64,000 nt of DNA from NCBI GenBank assembly GCA_944323395.1, contig CALUSI010000011.1, positions 1 to 64,000 of the forward strand. The letters are read 5' to 3'. Shown piece after piece: positions 52,002-61,455 of this stretch. The stretch's first letter is position 1. Each line of letters begins with the position of its first letter. This stretch comes from Candidatus Gastranaerophilales bacterium. Its GTDB lineage: Bacteria > Cyanobacteriota > Vampirovibrionia > Gastranaerophilales > Gastranaerophilaceae. A program made the position numbers and the translations under genes. The notes under the pieces were generated by a model. It saw only the letters and a list, made by a program, of their open reading frames with translations, had not been told where the DNA came from and did no database searches.

Positions 52002-53000
52002 TTATTTCTTACTTCTTGAAAGTGCAAAATTGACTGAATCAAGTGCTTTAACTTTTTCTCCTAGCATAATTTTTTCAGCCTCTTCTAAAACTTTAACTAC
52101 ATTGAATCCATTATGTCCATCACTTCTAGCTTGTTTCCCTTGTTCTATACAAGTAAGGAAGTGTTGGCATTCTAATTTTAAAGGTTCTATTTCTATATAA
52201 TCAAGAATTTCATTTTTAGAAACTTTTGGTGAAGAACTTTCGAAAATTTGAAGTTTATTTTCCGGAATTGTATCATCAAATATGGCTGTTGCTTTAGTTC
52301 CTCTGACAAGTAAGTTAACTCTTTTTTGCGGATGAATCCAACTATCAGATAAATGAGCAATTATTCCGCCTTCATATTCGATTGTTAAATGTGTAATATC
52401 CATTATGTCGTTATTATCAGACGAAGCACCAACAGCACTAATAACTCTAACCGGTTCTTTTCCCAATATGTAGCTTGTCATAGACACATCATGCGGAGCT
52501 AAATCCCACATAACACTTCTATCGTTTTTAAAATGATTGATATTTAATCTGTCGCTTTGAACATACCTGATGTCGCCCAATACACCTTCGTTAATAAGCA
52601 TTTTTAATCTGTTAACAGCTGGATGATACATTAATAAATGTCCAACCATCAAAACCATATTGTTAGCATCTGCCAAATCAGTTAAAGCTTTTGCTTCAGC
52701 TGAAACCGTTGAAATTGGTTTTTCAACATATACATGTTTTCCAGCTTCTATAGCTTTTTTTACAATTTTATAATGGGTGTGACTTGGTGTTACAACAGCT
52801 ACTGCGTCAATCTCCGGATTGTTAAATACTTCGTTTGAGTCTGCTATTATATTAATATCAGGATATTGAATTTTTAAATTTTTTCTATTTTCTTCATCTA
52901 AATCACATACAGTATGTAATGCATTAAGATTATAAAAATTTCTTACTACATTCTTACCCCAAATACCACAACCTATAACTGCAACATTATGAGTTTTCAT
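52002..53000 (-). CDS. Gfo/Idh/MocA family oxidoreductase
   Basis: A 332-residue NAD(P)-dependent sugar oxidoreductase. Rossmann VAVIGCGIWGKNVVRNF, then AVAVVTPSHTHYKIV, the family motif EKPIS with catalytic Lys, and DLAPHDVSM with the active-site Asp/His. The start ATG at 53000 has GGAG upstream; the longer in-frame ATG at 53045 was rejected. The group includes sugar-nucleotide 3-dehydrogenases used in surface polysaccharides, but the substrate cannot be assigned. It lies 17 bases upstream of pgsA. Confidence 0.88.
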   Translation of the reverse strand: MKTHNVAVIGCGIWGKNVVRNFYNLNALHTVCDLDEENRKNLKIQYPDINIIADSNEVFNNPEIDAVAVVTPSHTHYKIVKKAIEAGKHVYVEKPISTVSAEAKALTDLADANNMVLMVGHLLMYHPAVNRLKMLINEGVLGDIRYVQSDRLNINHFKNDRSVMWDLAPHDVSMTSYILGKEPVRVISAVGASSDNNDIMDITHLTIEYEGGIIAHLSDSWIHPQKRVNLLVRGTKATAIFDDTIPENKLQIFESSSPKVSKNEILDYIEIEPLKLECQHFLTCIEQGKQARSDGHNGFNVVKVLEEAEKIMLGEKVKALDSVNFALSRSKK

Positions 53001-53111
53001 TTTTTTGCTCCAACATATACTATCTATAACATGTGAATTCCACAAATATATATATAATTGTAAAAAATAAGCCTCAAAAGGTCAAATTAAATATTTATTA
53101 AGATATTAAAT

Positions 53112-54701
53112 CTATTGAGTTATTTGAATTCTTCCGTCTTTACGAACATCAAATGGTTGTGATAATGATTTTATATAATCAATTGTAACTTTGTCTTTAT
53201 CAAATGAATAACGTTCAATAATTTCATCATCATCACGTTCTAACATTTCAAGATCGTCACCACCGCCAACTAAAAATTCATCATAGACAGCTGTGTATAT
53301 TTTGTCATCGTCGGGATCATTAATATCAATTTGTTTCTTATTACCTTGTTTATCAATATAGTATAAAGATGTTAAATTACCTTGAGAATCTAAAGTATAA
53401 GTAAGACCTGAAACTTGCATAATTCCTGGTTTTGAATTTTTAGAAGTTAATGATTTGCCACATTTTTTTATTGCATCAACCAAATCTTCTTCGTTGAGTC
53501 TTACTTTAAATAATTTATTATTAAATGGGAAAATACTTGTAATATCTCGTTCTGTTACAACACCGTGGTCAACGCTTCCTCTGAAATTAGCTGAGTTAAT
53601 TAAAACGATATCAGCATCAAGATTTGTTCTTATAGCATCAGCAACAAAATCAGCCCACGGATTTTCTTCTAAAAGATTATTTTTCGGAATTGGATCAACA
53701 TGGTTTAAATGTCCTATTTCAGGAGATTTGCCTAAAATAGAATCAATAGTTTTTGTCATAACTATGTTGGGATTATGTATATTTGTGTCCATAATGTTAT
53801 TTTGAACATGAGTAATTTGGCCATCATTGTTGAATTCTAAGTTTAAAATGCCATAATGGTTACCATCTCTGCCAGCTTGTGTTATGACAACGGGTTCGCC
53901 GGTTGGAGAATATAATAGATTTTCACCATGAGTGACACCTTCGATTAAATCATGAGAATGCCCACCAATAATAACATCAATGCCGCTTACTTTTTGAGCA
54001 ATTTCTCTTTCAATAGCATTTCCTTCGTGTGACAATAAAATAATTTTATTTATCCCTTGTTGTTTTAACTTATTTACTTCTTCTTGCAATTCGCGCATTG
54101 TTTGTTCTTTATCATCAGTTGTAATTCCTTCAAGAATTTCTTTTTTCTTAATTCTTGAAGCTAAATCTGAAGGTTGAACACCAATTAATCCGTATTTTTC
54201 TCCACTTTCACCTTCAACAATTGTAGAACGTAAGACCTTTTGGGCTAAAGGAGAAGAATTATTGGGGAAATTTAAATTCATACCTAAAGTTTTAACCTTT
54301 GAATCCTTTAATAAATTTCCGCAAATAGAGGCAGTTATATCAAACTCGTGATTGCCTAATGTTTGTGCGTGAATTCCTGCTGCATCTAAAAACCTTGCAG
54401 CTGCAAGGTTTCGTTTTTCATCAGAGCCTATAAATGTATCACCTGCACAAACTTTTAATATATCAGCACCATTCTTCGCCGCATTTAGTCCGGCATGATG
54501 TGATGCTGAAACTAATCTTTGCATTTTAGGTACTTGACCATGTATATCGTTTATATAGAATATTGATGTTTTAGATTTGTTATTTTGTACAGTTTCATAA
54601 GTTGATTTAGTTACTGGAGAATATTGTCCAGGATTATAAATATATTGTGGTAACGATTGTTGAGAAAGTTTTTGGGCTAGAATATTCATAAGAAAATCCA
54701 T
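53112..54701 (-). CDS. 5'-nucleotidase / UshA-like metallophosphoesterase without signal peptide
   Basis: A 529-residue two-domain 5'-nucleotidase. The metallophosphatase half has NDIHGQ, AGDTFIG, TLGNHEFD, LSHEG and GGHSHD (di-metal ligands). The C-terminal nucleotidase half has INSANFRGSVDHGVVTERDI and FPFNN, the substrate-binding region. UshA-type enzymes are normally secreted, but this one begins with MDFLMNILAQKLSQQS and has no convincing signal peptide, so it may act in the cytoplasm or leave by another route. It is a single gene, upstream of nothing obvious on its strand. Confidence 0.9.
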   Translation of the reverse strand: MDFLMNILAQKLSQQSLPQYIYNPGQYSPVTKSTYETVQNNKSKTSIFYINDIHGQVPKMQRLVSASHHAGLNAAKNGADILKVCAGDTFIGSDEKRNLAAARFLDAAGIHAQTLGNHEFDITASICGNLLKDSKVKTLGMNLNFPNNSSPLAQKVLRSTIVEGESGEKYGLIGVQPSDLASRIKKKEILEGITTDDKEQTMRELQEEVNKLKQQGINKIILLSHEGNAIEREIAQKVSGIDVIIGGHSHDLIEGVTHGENLLYSPTGEPVVITQAGRDGNHYGILNLEFNNDGQITHVQNNIMDTNIHNPNIVMTKTIDSILGKSPEIGHLNHVDPIPKNNLLEENPWADFVADAIRTNLDADIVLINSANFRGSVDHGVVTERDITSIFPFNNKLFKVRLNEEDLVDAIKKCGKSLTSKNSKPGIMQVSGLTYTLDSQGNLTSLYYIDKQGNKKQIDINDPDDDKIYTAVYDEFLVGGGDDLEMLERDDDEIIERYSFDKDKVTIDYIKSLSQPFDVRKDGRIQITQ

Positions 54702-54785
54702 TTATCTACACACTGAGTACAAAAACGAACAAATATTTTTTTGCTCTAAAGTAAAAATAAAATTTATTTTTGTTTACAAAACTGA

Positions 54786-55736
54786 CTAAAAGTGGTTAAA
54801 ACTGTTTTTTTCAAAAATTTCCTTTGTAATTTTTTCTGATGAAGCACTATCTTTGACAATAACAGAAGGGTGATTATCTTTATTTTGAACCCTACCGATT
54901 AAAGTAAAAATATTTTTATCTAATTTTAAGTAAGTCTGCTCTGGAACGCAAACCAATAGTTCATAGTCTTCACCGCCCCATTTTACAAAGTTTTTATAAT
55001 CTAAAGAATTAAAAGAACAAAATTCTTTTAAATTATCACTTACCGGAACTGAATTTATATCAATTTTAAGATTATGCATACTTGCTAAAGAAATTTTATA
55101 CAAAGCATCAATTAAACCATCTGAGCAATCCATTACTGCAATATCATTATCAATTAAAGAAGCTAATTTTAAAGCTTCATTTATTCTTGGAGTTGGATTA
55201 AGATGAGAATTAATAAGTTTGTCTGAAGCTTGCAAGAAATTAGAAAGAGCATAAAAACCTGCGGAGCTATTACCAAATTGTCCCGTTACAAGAATATAAT
55301 CATCTTTTTTTGCCTTAGATCTTGAAGATAAGAATAATGATGTTTTCTTACCAATAGCACAGATAGATAAAACAACTTTATCACTGCCGGTAATATCACC
55401 GCCTACAACTTTAACTCCGAATTCAGCGCAAACGTCATTAATTCCTCTATACAATTCTGAAACAAAAGAATCTTTTGTATTTTTCGGCAATGATAAAGAT
55501 ACTAAAATAAATTTAGGTATAGACAAAGCTGCAGCCAAATCACTTAAATTTACACTAACGGCCTTTCTTCCCAACAAATAAGGATTAATTGTATATAAAG
55601 AGAAATGAACATCCTCTACTAAAGTATCCTGAGTGACAAAAATATCAAAATCATCTAAATAAGCACAATCATCACCTAAAATTGATGATGAATCTAAAGT
55701 TTTATTTATAATTTCTAAAAATCTTAATTCATTCAT
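54786..55736 (-). CDS. thiL: Thiamine-monophosphate kinase
   Basis: ThiL phosphorylates thiamine monophosphate to thiamine diphosphate with ATP. Segments: ILGDDCAYL, FVTQDTLVEDVHF, LGRKAVSVNLSDLAAAL, VVGGDITGSDKVVLSI, the middle TGQFGNSSAG, MDCSDGLIDAL, and WGGEDYELL. The 316-residue length is normal. Divergent from pgi. No other thiamine gene is nearby, and no TPP riboswitch was recognised upstream. Confidence 0.94.
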   Translation of the reverse strand: MNELRFLEIINKTLDSSSILGDDCAYLDDFDIFVTQDTLVEDVHFSLYTINPYLLGRKAVSVNLSDLAAALSIPKFILVSLSLPKNTKDSFVSELYRGINDVCAEFGVKVVGGDITGSDKVVLSICAIGKKTSLFLSSRSKAKKDDYILVTGQFGNSSAGFYALSNFLQASDKLINSHLNPTPRINEALKLASLIDNDIAVMDCSDGLIDALYKISLASMHNLKIDINSVPVSDNLKEFCSFNSLDYKNFVKWGGEDYELLVCVPEQTYLKLDKNIFTLIGRVQNKDNHPSVIVKDSASSEKITKEIFEKNSFNHF

Positions 55737-55875
55737 ATATGAATTGTAACATCAAAAGTAAAAAATATGTAACATATAACTTTAAAATCTCTTTAAAATA
55801 TATTGTAAGCATGTACAATAATATGTGGTTCTTTTTAGTGCACAAACCGAACATAATAAAATTAAGCGAGGTAAA

Positions 55876-57273
55876 ATGATAGAACTTAACTATCGTAATG
55901 TAAAACAAGAAGTTATTGGGGCAGAAAACGGATTAAATATAGAAGAAGAATTCAACAGTTATAAAGATACAATACACAGAATAATAGCTGACTTAAATTC
56001 AAATAAAGATAAACCCGGACAAAAATTGCAATGGATGAATTTGGGATATAACGAAGAAACAAGTTGGTATGTCCGTGAATTTGCAGCAATGGTAGAAAAT
56101 CGTTTTGATAATGTATTAATTCTAGGGTTAGGAGGTTCAGCACTTGGCGGTAAAGCTGTATGTGAAGCCCTTTTACCTCCATATTGGAATTTTTTAACAA
56201 AAGAACAAAGAAATAATTATCCTCGCATTTTCTTTTTAGACAATATTGATCCTGATCAAATGAATGCACTTTTAAAAATCCTTGATTTAAAGAAAACTTT
56301 AGTAAATGTAGTAACAAAATCAGGTTCAACAGCAGAAGTAATGGCTCAATACATGGTATTGAAAGACTTAATGGAAAAAGAACTTGGAGATGATTACAGA
56401 AAAAATGTTATAGCAACAACCGATAAGAATATCGGAATATTAAAACAACTATCAGACCAAGAAGGCTATAAAACATTTTATATTCCTGATGATGTAGAAG
56501 GAAGATTCTCTGTATTTTCAGCTGTAGGGCTATTACCATTTGCTTTAGTAGGAATAAATATAGAAGAAATTACGCAAGGCATAAAAGATATGGATTTAGC
56601 CTTAAAAAATACAGATATAAATTATAATATAGCAGCTCAAAATGCCTTAATTCATTACCTAATGGATGTAAAACGAGGCAAAAAAATATCTGTAATGATG
56701 CCATACTCAAACAGATTAAGATTTGTAGCAGACTGGTATTGTCAATTATGGGCAGAATCTTTAGGAAAAGAGCGAGATAAAAATAATAATATCGTTAATA
56801 CAGGACAAACACCTGTTAAAGCAATAGGAGTAACAGACCAACACTCTCAAATACAATTGTATAACGAAGGACCAAACGATAAGATTATTAACTTTTTAAG
56901 AGTAAAAGAATTTGATACAACACTAGAAATACCAAATATATTTGAATATACAGGTATTAGTTACCTGGGCGGAAAAACAATGAATCAATTATTTCAAGCG
57001 GAAGCAGATTCAACAATGGCTTCATTAATTGACTATAAGAGACCAAATGTAACAATAACAATACCAAAGGTAACTCCGTATTATCTTGGACAGCTTTTAT
57101 ATATGTTTGAAGTTCAAACAGCAATAACAGGAGCTTTATATAATATAGATGCATTCAATCAACCTGGTGTTGAACAATCAAAGAATTATACATATGCTCT
57201 GATGGGCAGAATAGGCTACGAAGATTCAGCTAATGAATTAAAACAGAAATTAAGCGAAGGAATAAATTTGTAA
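55876..57273 (+). CDS. pgi: Glucose-6-phosphate isomerase
   Basis: Pgi interconverts glucose-6-P and fructose-6-P, and here feeds both glycolysis and GlmS. Two SIS domains: VLILGLGGSALGGKAV, VVTKSGSTAEVMAQY and DVEGRFSVFSAVGLLP; the active-site segment VTDQHSQIQLYNEGP has the catalytic His. The 465-residue length is of the short bacterial type. The ATG at 55876 is preceded by AGCGAGG. Followed 40 bases on by the WecG-type gene. Confidence 0.95.
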   Translation: MIELNYRNVKQEVIGAENGLNIEEEFNSYKDTIHRIIADLNSNKDKPGQKLQWMNLGYNEETSWYVREFAAMVENRFDNVLILGLGGSALGGKAVCEALLPPYWNFLTKEQRNNYPRIFFLDNIDPDQMNALLKILDLKKTLVNVVTKSGSTAEVMAQYMVLKDLMEKELGDDYRKNVIATTDKNIGILKQLSDQEGYKTFYIPDDVEGRFSVFSAVGLLPFALVGINIEEITQGIKDMDLALKNTDINYNIAAQNALIHYLMDVKRGKKISVMMPYSNRLRFVADWYCQLWAESLGKERDKNNNIVNTGQTPVKAIGVTDQHSQIQLYNEGPNDKIINFLRVKEFDTTLEIPNIFEYTGISYLGGKTMNQLFQAEADSTMASLIDYKRPNVTITIPKVTPYYLGQLLYMFEVQTAITGALYNIDAFNQPGVEQSKNYTYALMGRIGYEDSANELKQKLSEGINL

Positions 57274-57312
57274 TATTTTAACAATTTTTATTCTCTATGA
57301 TAGAATTATTTT

Positions 57313-58053
57313 ATGAAAAGAAAAACACATAAAGTATTAGGATATGATGTTGATTTACTTACTTTTGATGAAGCAGTAAAACAGGTTCTAGAAAACATTA
57401 AAAATAAACAAGGTATGCAAATTGTAACAGTAAATCCTGAGATGATAGAGCTTGCTGATAAAAGTAAAGTTTTCTCATCGATATTGAAAAATGCAGATAT
57501 GGTTGTACCTGATGGTTCAGGAATAAAACTAGCATTAAAATTACAAGGAATAAAACAAGAACAAATCCCCGGAATTGATTTAGCTCATGAATTAATAGCA
57601 TCTTGTGAAATTTTTAACTACCCGATAGCTCTAATTGGAGCAAAAGAAAATGTTATACAAACTACAGTAAAAAGATTAAAGTCAGAATTTCAAGGAATAA
57701 ACATAAGTTATTATAAAAATGGTTATTTTTCATCATCAAAAGAAGATGAAATAATTGATTCATTAGCAGAATCAGAACCCAAATTAGTATTAGTAGCACT
57801 GGGTGCTCCTAAGCAAGAAATATTTATAACAAAATGCAGAAAAAAGATGCCTGAATCAATATTTATTGGAGTTGGTGGTTCTTTTGACGTATGGTCAGGA
57901 GAAGTGGAAAGAGCACCTGAATTTTTTAGAATAATGGGCTGCGAATGGTTATATAGAACTATAAAACAACCCGAACGTATAAAAAGAATATACAAAACTT
58001 TGCCTATGTTTCTTTTTAAAGTTATAATAGAAGCAGCTAGAAAAAATGGTTAA
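57313..58053 (+). CDS. WecG/TagA/CpsF family glycosyltransferase
   Basis: A 246-residue GT26 enzyme, of the type that adds N-acetylmannosamine (or a related sugar) to a polyprenyl-linked GlcNAc in surface polymer synthesis. Family blocks: VTVNPEMIELA, ADMVVPDGSGI, ALIGAKENV, VLVALGAPKQEIFI, GVGGSFDVWSGEVERAPEF and WLYRTIKQPERIKR. It acts at the cytoplasmic face of the membrane. No other polysaccharide genes lie beside it. The sugar cannot be told from sequence. Confidence 0.93.
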   Translation: MKRKTHKVLGYDVDLLTFDEAVKQVLENIKNKQGMQIVTVNPEMIELADKSKVFSSILKNADMVVPDGSGIKLALKLQGIKQEQIPGIDLAHELIASCEIFNYPIALIGAKENVIQTTVKRLKSEFQGINISYYKNGYFSSSKEDEIIDSLAESEPKLVLVALGAPKQEIFITKCRKKMPESIFIGVGGSFDVWSGEVERAPEFFRIMGCEWLYRTIKQPERIKRIYKTLPMFLFKVIIEAARKNG

Positions 58054-58074
58054 TTTGTGTTGAAGGAAAAATAT

Positions 58075-58911
58075 ATGATAGATCAAATTTCTGAATTAGA
58101 AATAAAAGATATAGAAGAAGTATCGAAAAAGCTGAGAAAAAACATTCTAATGATGATACATAATGCTCAATCAGGACATCCTGGAGGTTCATTATCTTGC
58201 ATAGATATATTAAATGTTCTATTTACGAAATGCATGAAACATTATCCGGAATGCGAATTAAATCCGAAATACAAAAATAGAGACAGATTTATTTTATCAA
58301 AAGGACACGCTTCAGCTGCATTATATGCTATTATGGCACATTGCGGATACTTTAAGGAAGAAGATTTATTAACATTCAGGAAATTCGGTTCAAAGTTGCA
58401 AGGTCATCCTTGTTCTAAAGTTCTAAAAGGCATAGAAATTTCTACCGGCTCATTAGGACAAGGTTTATCAATTGGTTGCGGAATGGCATTAGGTCTAAAG
58501 CTGGATAAAATAGACAGCAAAGTATATGTTTACATGGGTGATGGAGAAATAGAAGAAGGTAGTGTATGGGAAGCTGTAATGAATGCTGCCCACAACAATC
58601 TTGACAATCTCATTGCTTTTGTAGACAGAAATAAACTTCAAATAGACGGTTCTACAGAGAAAGTAAAATCAGTAGGCAATGTAAAAGCAAAATTTGAAGC
58701 CTTTGGCTGGGATACAATAGAAATAAATGGTCATAATATAACAGAAATATACAATGCAATAATAAAAGCAAAAAGCAGTTCAAAACCGTGTGCTATAATA
58801 GCAAATACAATAAAGGGTAAAGGTGTTTCCTTTATGGAAAACAATGCAGGTTGGCACGGCAAAGCACCAAATGATGAAGAATTAAAAAAAGCACTTGATG
58901 AATTAAATTAG
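58075..58911 (+). CDS. Transketolase, N-terminal subunit
   Basis: First half of a split transketolase (non-oxidative pentose phosphate pathway, thiamine diphosphate enzyme). [36 protein letters not shown] and the ThDP-binding [18 protein letters not shown] with [10 protein letters not shown] are present. The ATG at 58075 with GAAGGA upstream was chosen over an in-frame TTG at 58057. It pairs with the next gene to make the full enzyme; the split form is common in Firmicutes, Archaea and several gut lineages. Confidence 0.94.
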   Translation: MIDQISELEIKDIEEVSKKLRKNILMMIHNAQSGHPGGSLSCIDILNVLFTKCMKHYPECELNPKYKNRDRFILSKGHASAALYAIMAHCGYFKEEDLLTFRKFGSKLQGHPCSKVLKGIEISTGSLGQGLSIGCGMALGLKLDKIDSKVYVYMGDGEIEEGSVWEAVMNAAHNNLDNLIAFVDRNKLQIDGSTEKVKSVGNVKAKFEAFGWDTIEINGHNITEIYNAIIKAKSSSKPCAIIANTIKGKGVSFMENNAGWHGKAPNDEELKKALDELN

Positions 58912-58922
58912 GGATTTTTTAT

Positions 58923-59858
58923 ATGAACAGAGAATATAAATCAGTAAGAAGTGAGTACGGAAAAACTTTAGTAGAACTTGGAAAAGTAAACAAAGATATT
59001 GTTGTTTTAGATGCAGATTTATCCAGTTCAACTCAAACAAAATTATTTGCGAAAGAATTTCCCGAACGTTTTTTTAATGTAGGGATTTCAGAACAAGACT
59101 TAATAACAACAGCTGCAGGGCTTGCTTGTACAGGTAAAATACCTTTTGTATCAACTTTTGCAATGTTTGCATCAGGTAGAGCTTGGGAACAAGTTAGAAA
59201 TACAATATGCTATTCAAATTTAAATGTGAAAATAGCAGCAACTCATGGTGGAATTACAGTTGGTGAAGATGGAGCTAGCCACCAAGCACTTGAAGATATT
59301 TCCTTAATGAGAACTATCCCCAATATGACTGTTATTGTCCCAGCAGATGCAGAAGAAACAAGACAGGCTATAAAATTTGCAGCTGAATTTAATGGTCCTA
59401 TTTATATAAGAATTTCACGTTCAAATCTTCCTGATATATTTGATTCGGCTTACAAATTCGATTATAAGAAAGCAAATATAATAAAAGAAGGAAAGGATAT
59501 TACTCTTATAACAAACGGTGAAACATTGGTTGAAACTATTGATTGTGCTAAAATATTATCAGAAAAAGGTATAGATGCTGAAATTATAAATGTACCTGTA
59601 GTAAAACCATTAGATAATGAAACAATAATAAATTCAGCAAAGAAAACAAACAGAGTAATAACAATAGAAAATCATTCCATAATAGGTGGACTCGGAAGCG
59701 CAGTATGTGAGCTTTTAAGTGAAAAATACCCAACCCAAATAACAAGAATTGGGACAAATGATGAATTTGGTCAAAGTGGAACAGCAAAAGAATTAATGGC
59801 TTTTTATGGATTAAATGCCGAAAAATTAGCAACAAAAATAGCAGGACTACTTAAATGA
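58923..59858 (+). CDS. Transketolase, C-terminal subunit
   Basis: Second half of the split transketolase (pyrimidine and C-terminal domains). VVLDADLSSST, FFNVGISEQDLITTAAGLA (catalytic Glu region), THGGITVGEDGASHQALED, PNMTVIVPADAEETRQA and IGTNDEFGQSGTAKELM are standard. It starts 11 bases after its partner. The last 4 bases overlap the ftsE start, so ftsE may be co-transcribed. Confidence 0.94.
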   Translation: MNREYKSVRSEYGKTLVELGKVNKDIVVLDADLSSSTQTKLFAKEFPERFFNVGISEQDLITTAAGLACTGKIPFVSTFAMFASGRAWEQVRNTICYSNLNVKIAATHGGITVGEDGASHQALEDISLMRTIPNMTVIVPADAEETRQAIKFAAEFNGPIYIRISRSNLPDIFDSAYKFDYKKANIIKEGKDITLITNGETLVETIDCAKILSEKGIDAEIINVPVVKPLDNETIINSAKKTNRVITIENHSIIGGLGSAVCELLSEKYPTQITRIGTNDEFGQSGTAKELMAFYGLNAEKLATKIAGLLK

Positions 59859-60529
59859 TACAGTTAAGAAATGTATATAAAAAATATAAAAATAACTACG
59901 CTCTTCAAAATATAAATCTCGATATAATGTCAAGTGAGTTTGTGTTTTTGACAGGTTCATCAGGCGCGGGGAAATCAACGTTGATGAAACTTTTATATAG
60001 AGAGGAAATTCCAACATCAGGAACAGTAATGATTGGTAATATTAATATAGCAAAGCTTCCAAATGACAGAGTTCCAAATATTAGAAGATGCATGGGAATT
60101 GTTTTTCAAGATTATAAATTATTACCAAATATAAGTGTATATGACAATATAGCCCTTGTTATAAGAACTCTGGGCATGCGTTCAAAAGAAATACAAGATA
60201 GAGTTACTGGTGCACTTAAAGTTGTAGGACTTCTGAATAAAATGAATGCAAAGCCTTGTGAATTATCTGGTGGTGAACAACAAAGAGTTAGTATTGCAAG
60301 AGCAATAGTAAATGGTCCTCCATTGTTAATTGCAGATGAACCTACAGGAAATTTGGATCCCAAAAATTCAATGGAAATTATGCAAATATTAGAACAAATT
60401 AATGAAAAAGGAATAACTGTAATTGTTTCGACACATGACAGAGATATAGTTGATTATTTTAGAAAAAGAGTAATTACGATGGATCAAGGTCATATTGTTA
60501 GAGACGTGCAGGCAGGTACATATGAATAA
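59855..60529 (+). CDS. ftsE: Cell division ATP-binding protein FtsE
   Basis: An ABC ATPase that with FtsX drives septal wall hydrolases. Walker A GSSGAGKSTLMKLLY, Q-loop in FQDYKLLP, signature LSGGEQQRVSIARA, Walker B LLIADEPTGNLD and H-loop STHDRDI. IVFQDYKLLPNISVYDNIAL is FtsE-like. The 224-residue length is normal. It overlaps transketolase C at its start and ftsX by 8 bases at its end. The EnvC-like M23 protein at 12.6 kb is a likely periplasmic target of the complex. Confidence 0.96.
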   Translation: MIQLRNVYKKYKNNYALQNINLDIMSSEFVFLTGSSGAGKSTLMKLLYREEIPTSGTVMIGNINIAKLPNDRVPNIRRCMGIVFQDYKLLPNISVYDNIALVIRTLGMRSKEIQDRVTGALKVVGLLNKMNAKPCELSGGEQQRVSIARAIVNGPPLLIADEPTGNLDPKNSMEIMQILEQINEKGITVIVSTHDRDIVDYFRKRVITMDQGHIVRDVQAGTYE

Positions 60530-61430
60530 TAGAAAAAAAATTATAAAAGAAACAGTAAAAAAACACATTCCACAGCGTCATTTATCGTCTGTAAGAATAA
60601 TGTACAGAATTGCAATGGAAACAATATACGGAATAAAAAGAACAGGATTAATTAATATTGCAATAATTGCTGCAATGGCTGCAATTTTGACTATATTTGG
60701 TGCTCTTTTTAGAACAAGTTTTTCTTTAAGTTCTTTTGTAGACAAACTTGGTGATGCATTTGAAATTTCAGTATATTTAAAGCCAAATGTAGACCCTGTA
60801 TATATGTCATCTAGATTAAGGGAAATTGAGCACGTAAAAAAAATAACAATAATCACAAAAGAACAAGCATGGGAAGAAATGAATAAAGACATAGATGTAA
60901 GTGGAATGGAAAATCCGCTGCCGGATACATTACATGTTACAGTTGATGACCCTTCTAATATCACTGTTGTTTGTGACAGCATGAAAAAAGTCTCGGGTAT
61001 AGAGAATATGTCTTATGCTCAAGAAATTGCAAAGAAATTACAAACACTTACTAACGTTTTCAATACAGTTACAGTTCTTGTACTTATTGCTGTTGCAATG
61101 TTGACTATAATAATAATCAATTGCACAATTCAACTTGTAATTCAATCTAAAAAAGAAGAAATTGAAATTATGAGATTAATGGGCGTAAGTAATTGGTATA
61201 TCAAAATACCATTAATTTTACAAGGAGCCATATATGGATTTCTTGGTGCAATAATTTCTTTAATACCATTAAATACAGTGCAAAATTGGCTTTTAAAACT
61301 ACATACCTTCTTGAATGTACAGTCATCTGAGTTTGCAATGAATGTTGTAGTATTCTGCTTGTTTATTATGGCTATATTTTTCAGTGCAGGAGGAAGTATG
61401 TTGTCTATAAAGAAACATCTCCAAGTATAG
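60522..61430 (+). CDS. ftsX: Cell division protein FtsX
   Basis: The FtsX partner of FtsE: 302 residues with four membrane helices (about 40-62, 183-205, 233-255, 280-300) and a periplasmic loop after the first (about 63-180; FEISVYLKPNVDP, DTLHVTVDDPSNI) that contacts hydrolase activators. The motif VIQSKKEEIEIMRLMGVSNWYIK is the coupling-helix region. The start ATG at 60522 follows AGGCAGGT inside ftsE. Confidence 0.94.
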   Translation: MNNRKKIIKETVKKHIPQRHLSSVRIMYRIAMETIYGIKRTGLINIAIIAAMAAILTIFGALFRTSFSLSSFVDKLGDAFEISVYLKPNVDPVYMSSRLREIEHVKKITIITKEQAWEEMNKDIDVSGMENPLPDTLHVTVDDPSNITVVCDSMKKVSGIENMSYAQEIAKKLQTLTNVFNTVTVLVLIAVAMLTIIIINCTIQLVIQSKKEEIEIMRLMGVSNWYIKIPLILQGAIYGFLGAIISLIPLNTVQNWLLKLHTFLNVQSSEFAMNVVVFCLFIMAIFFSAGGSMLSIKKHLQV

Positions 61431-61455
61431 TTTTAAATAAAATTGATAATCTAAA

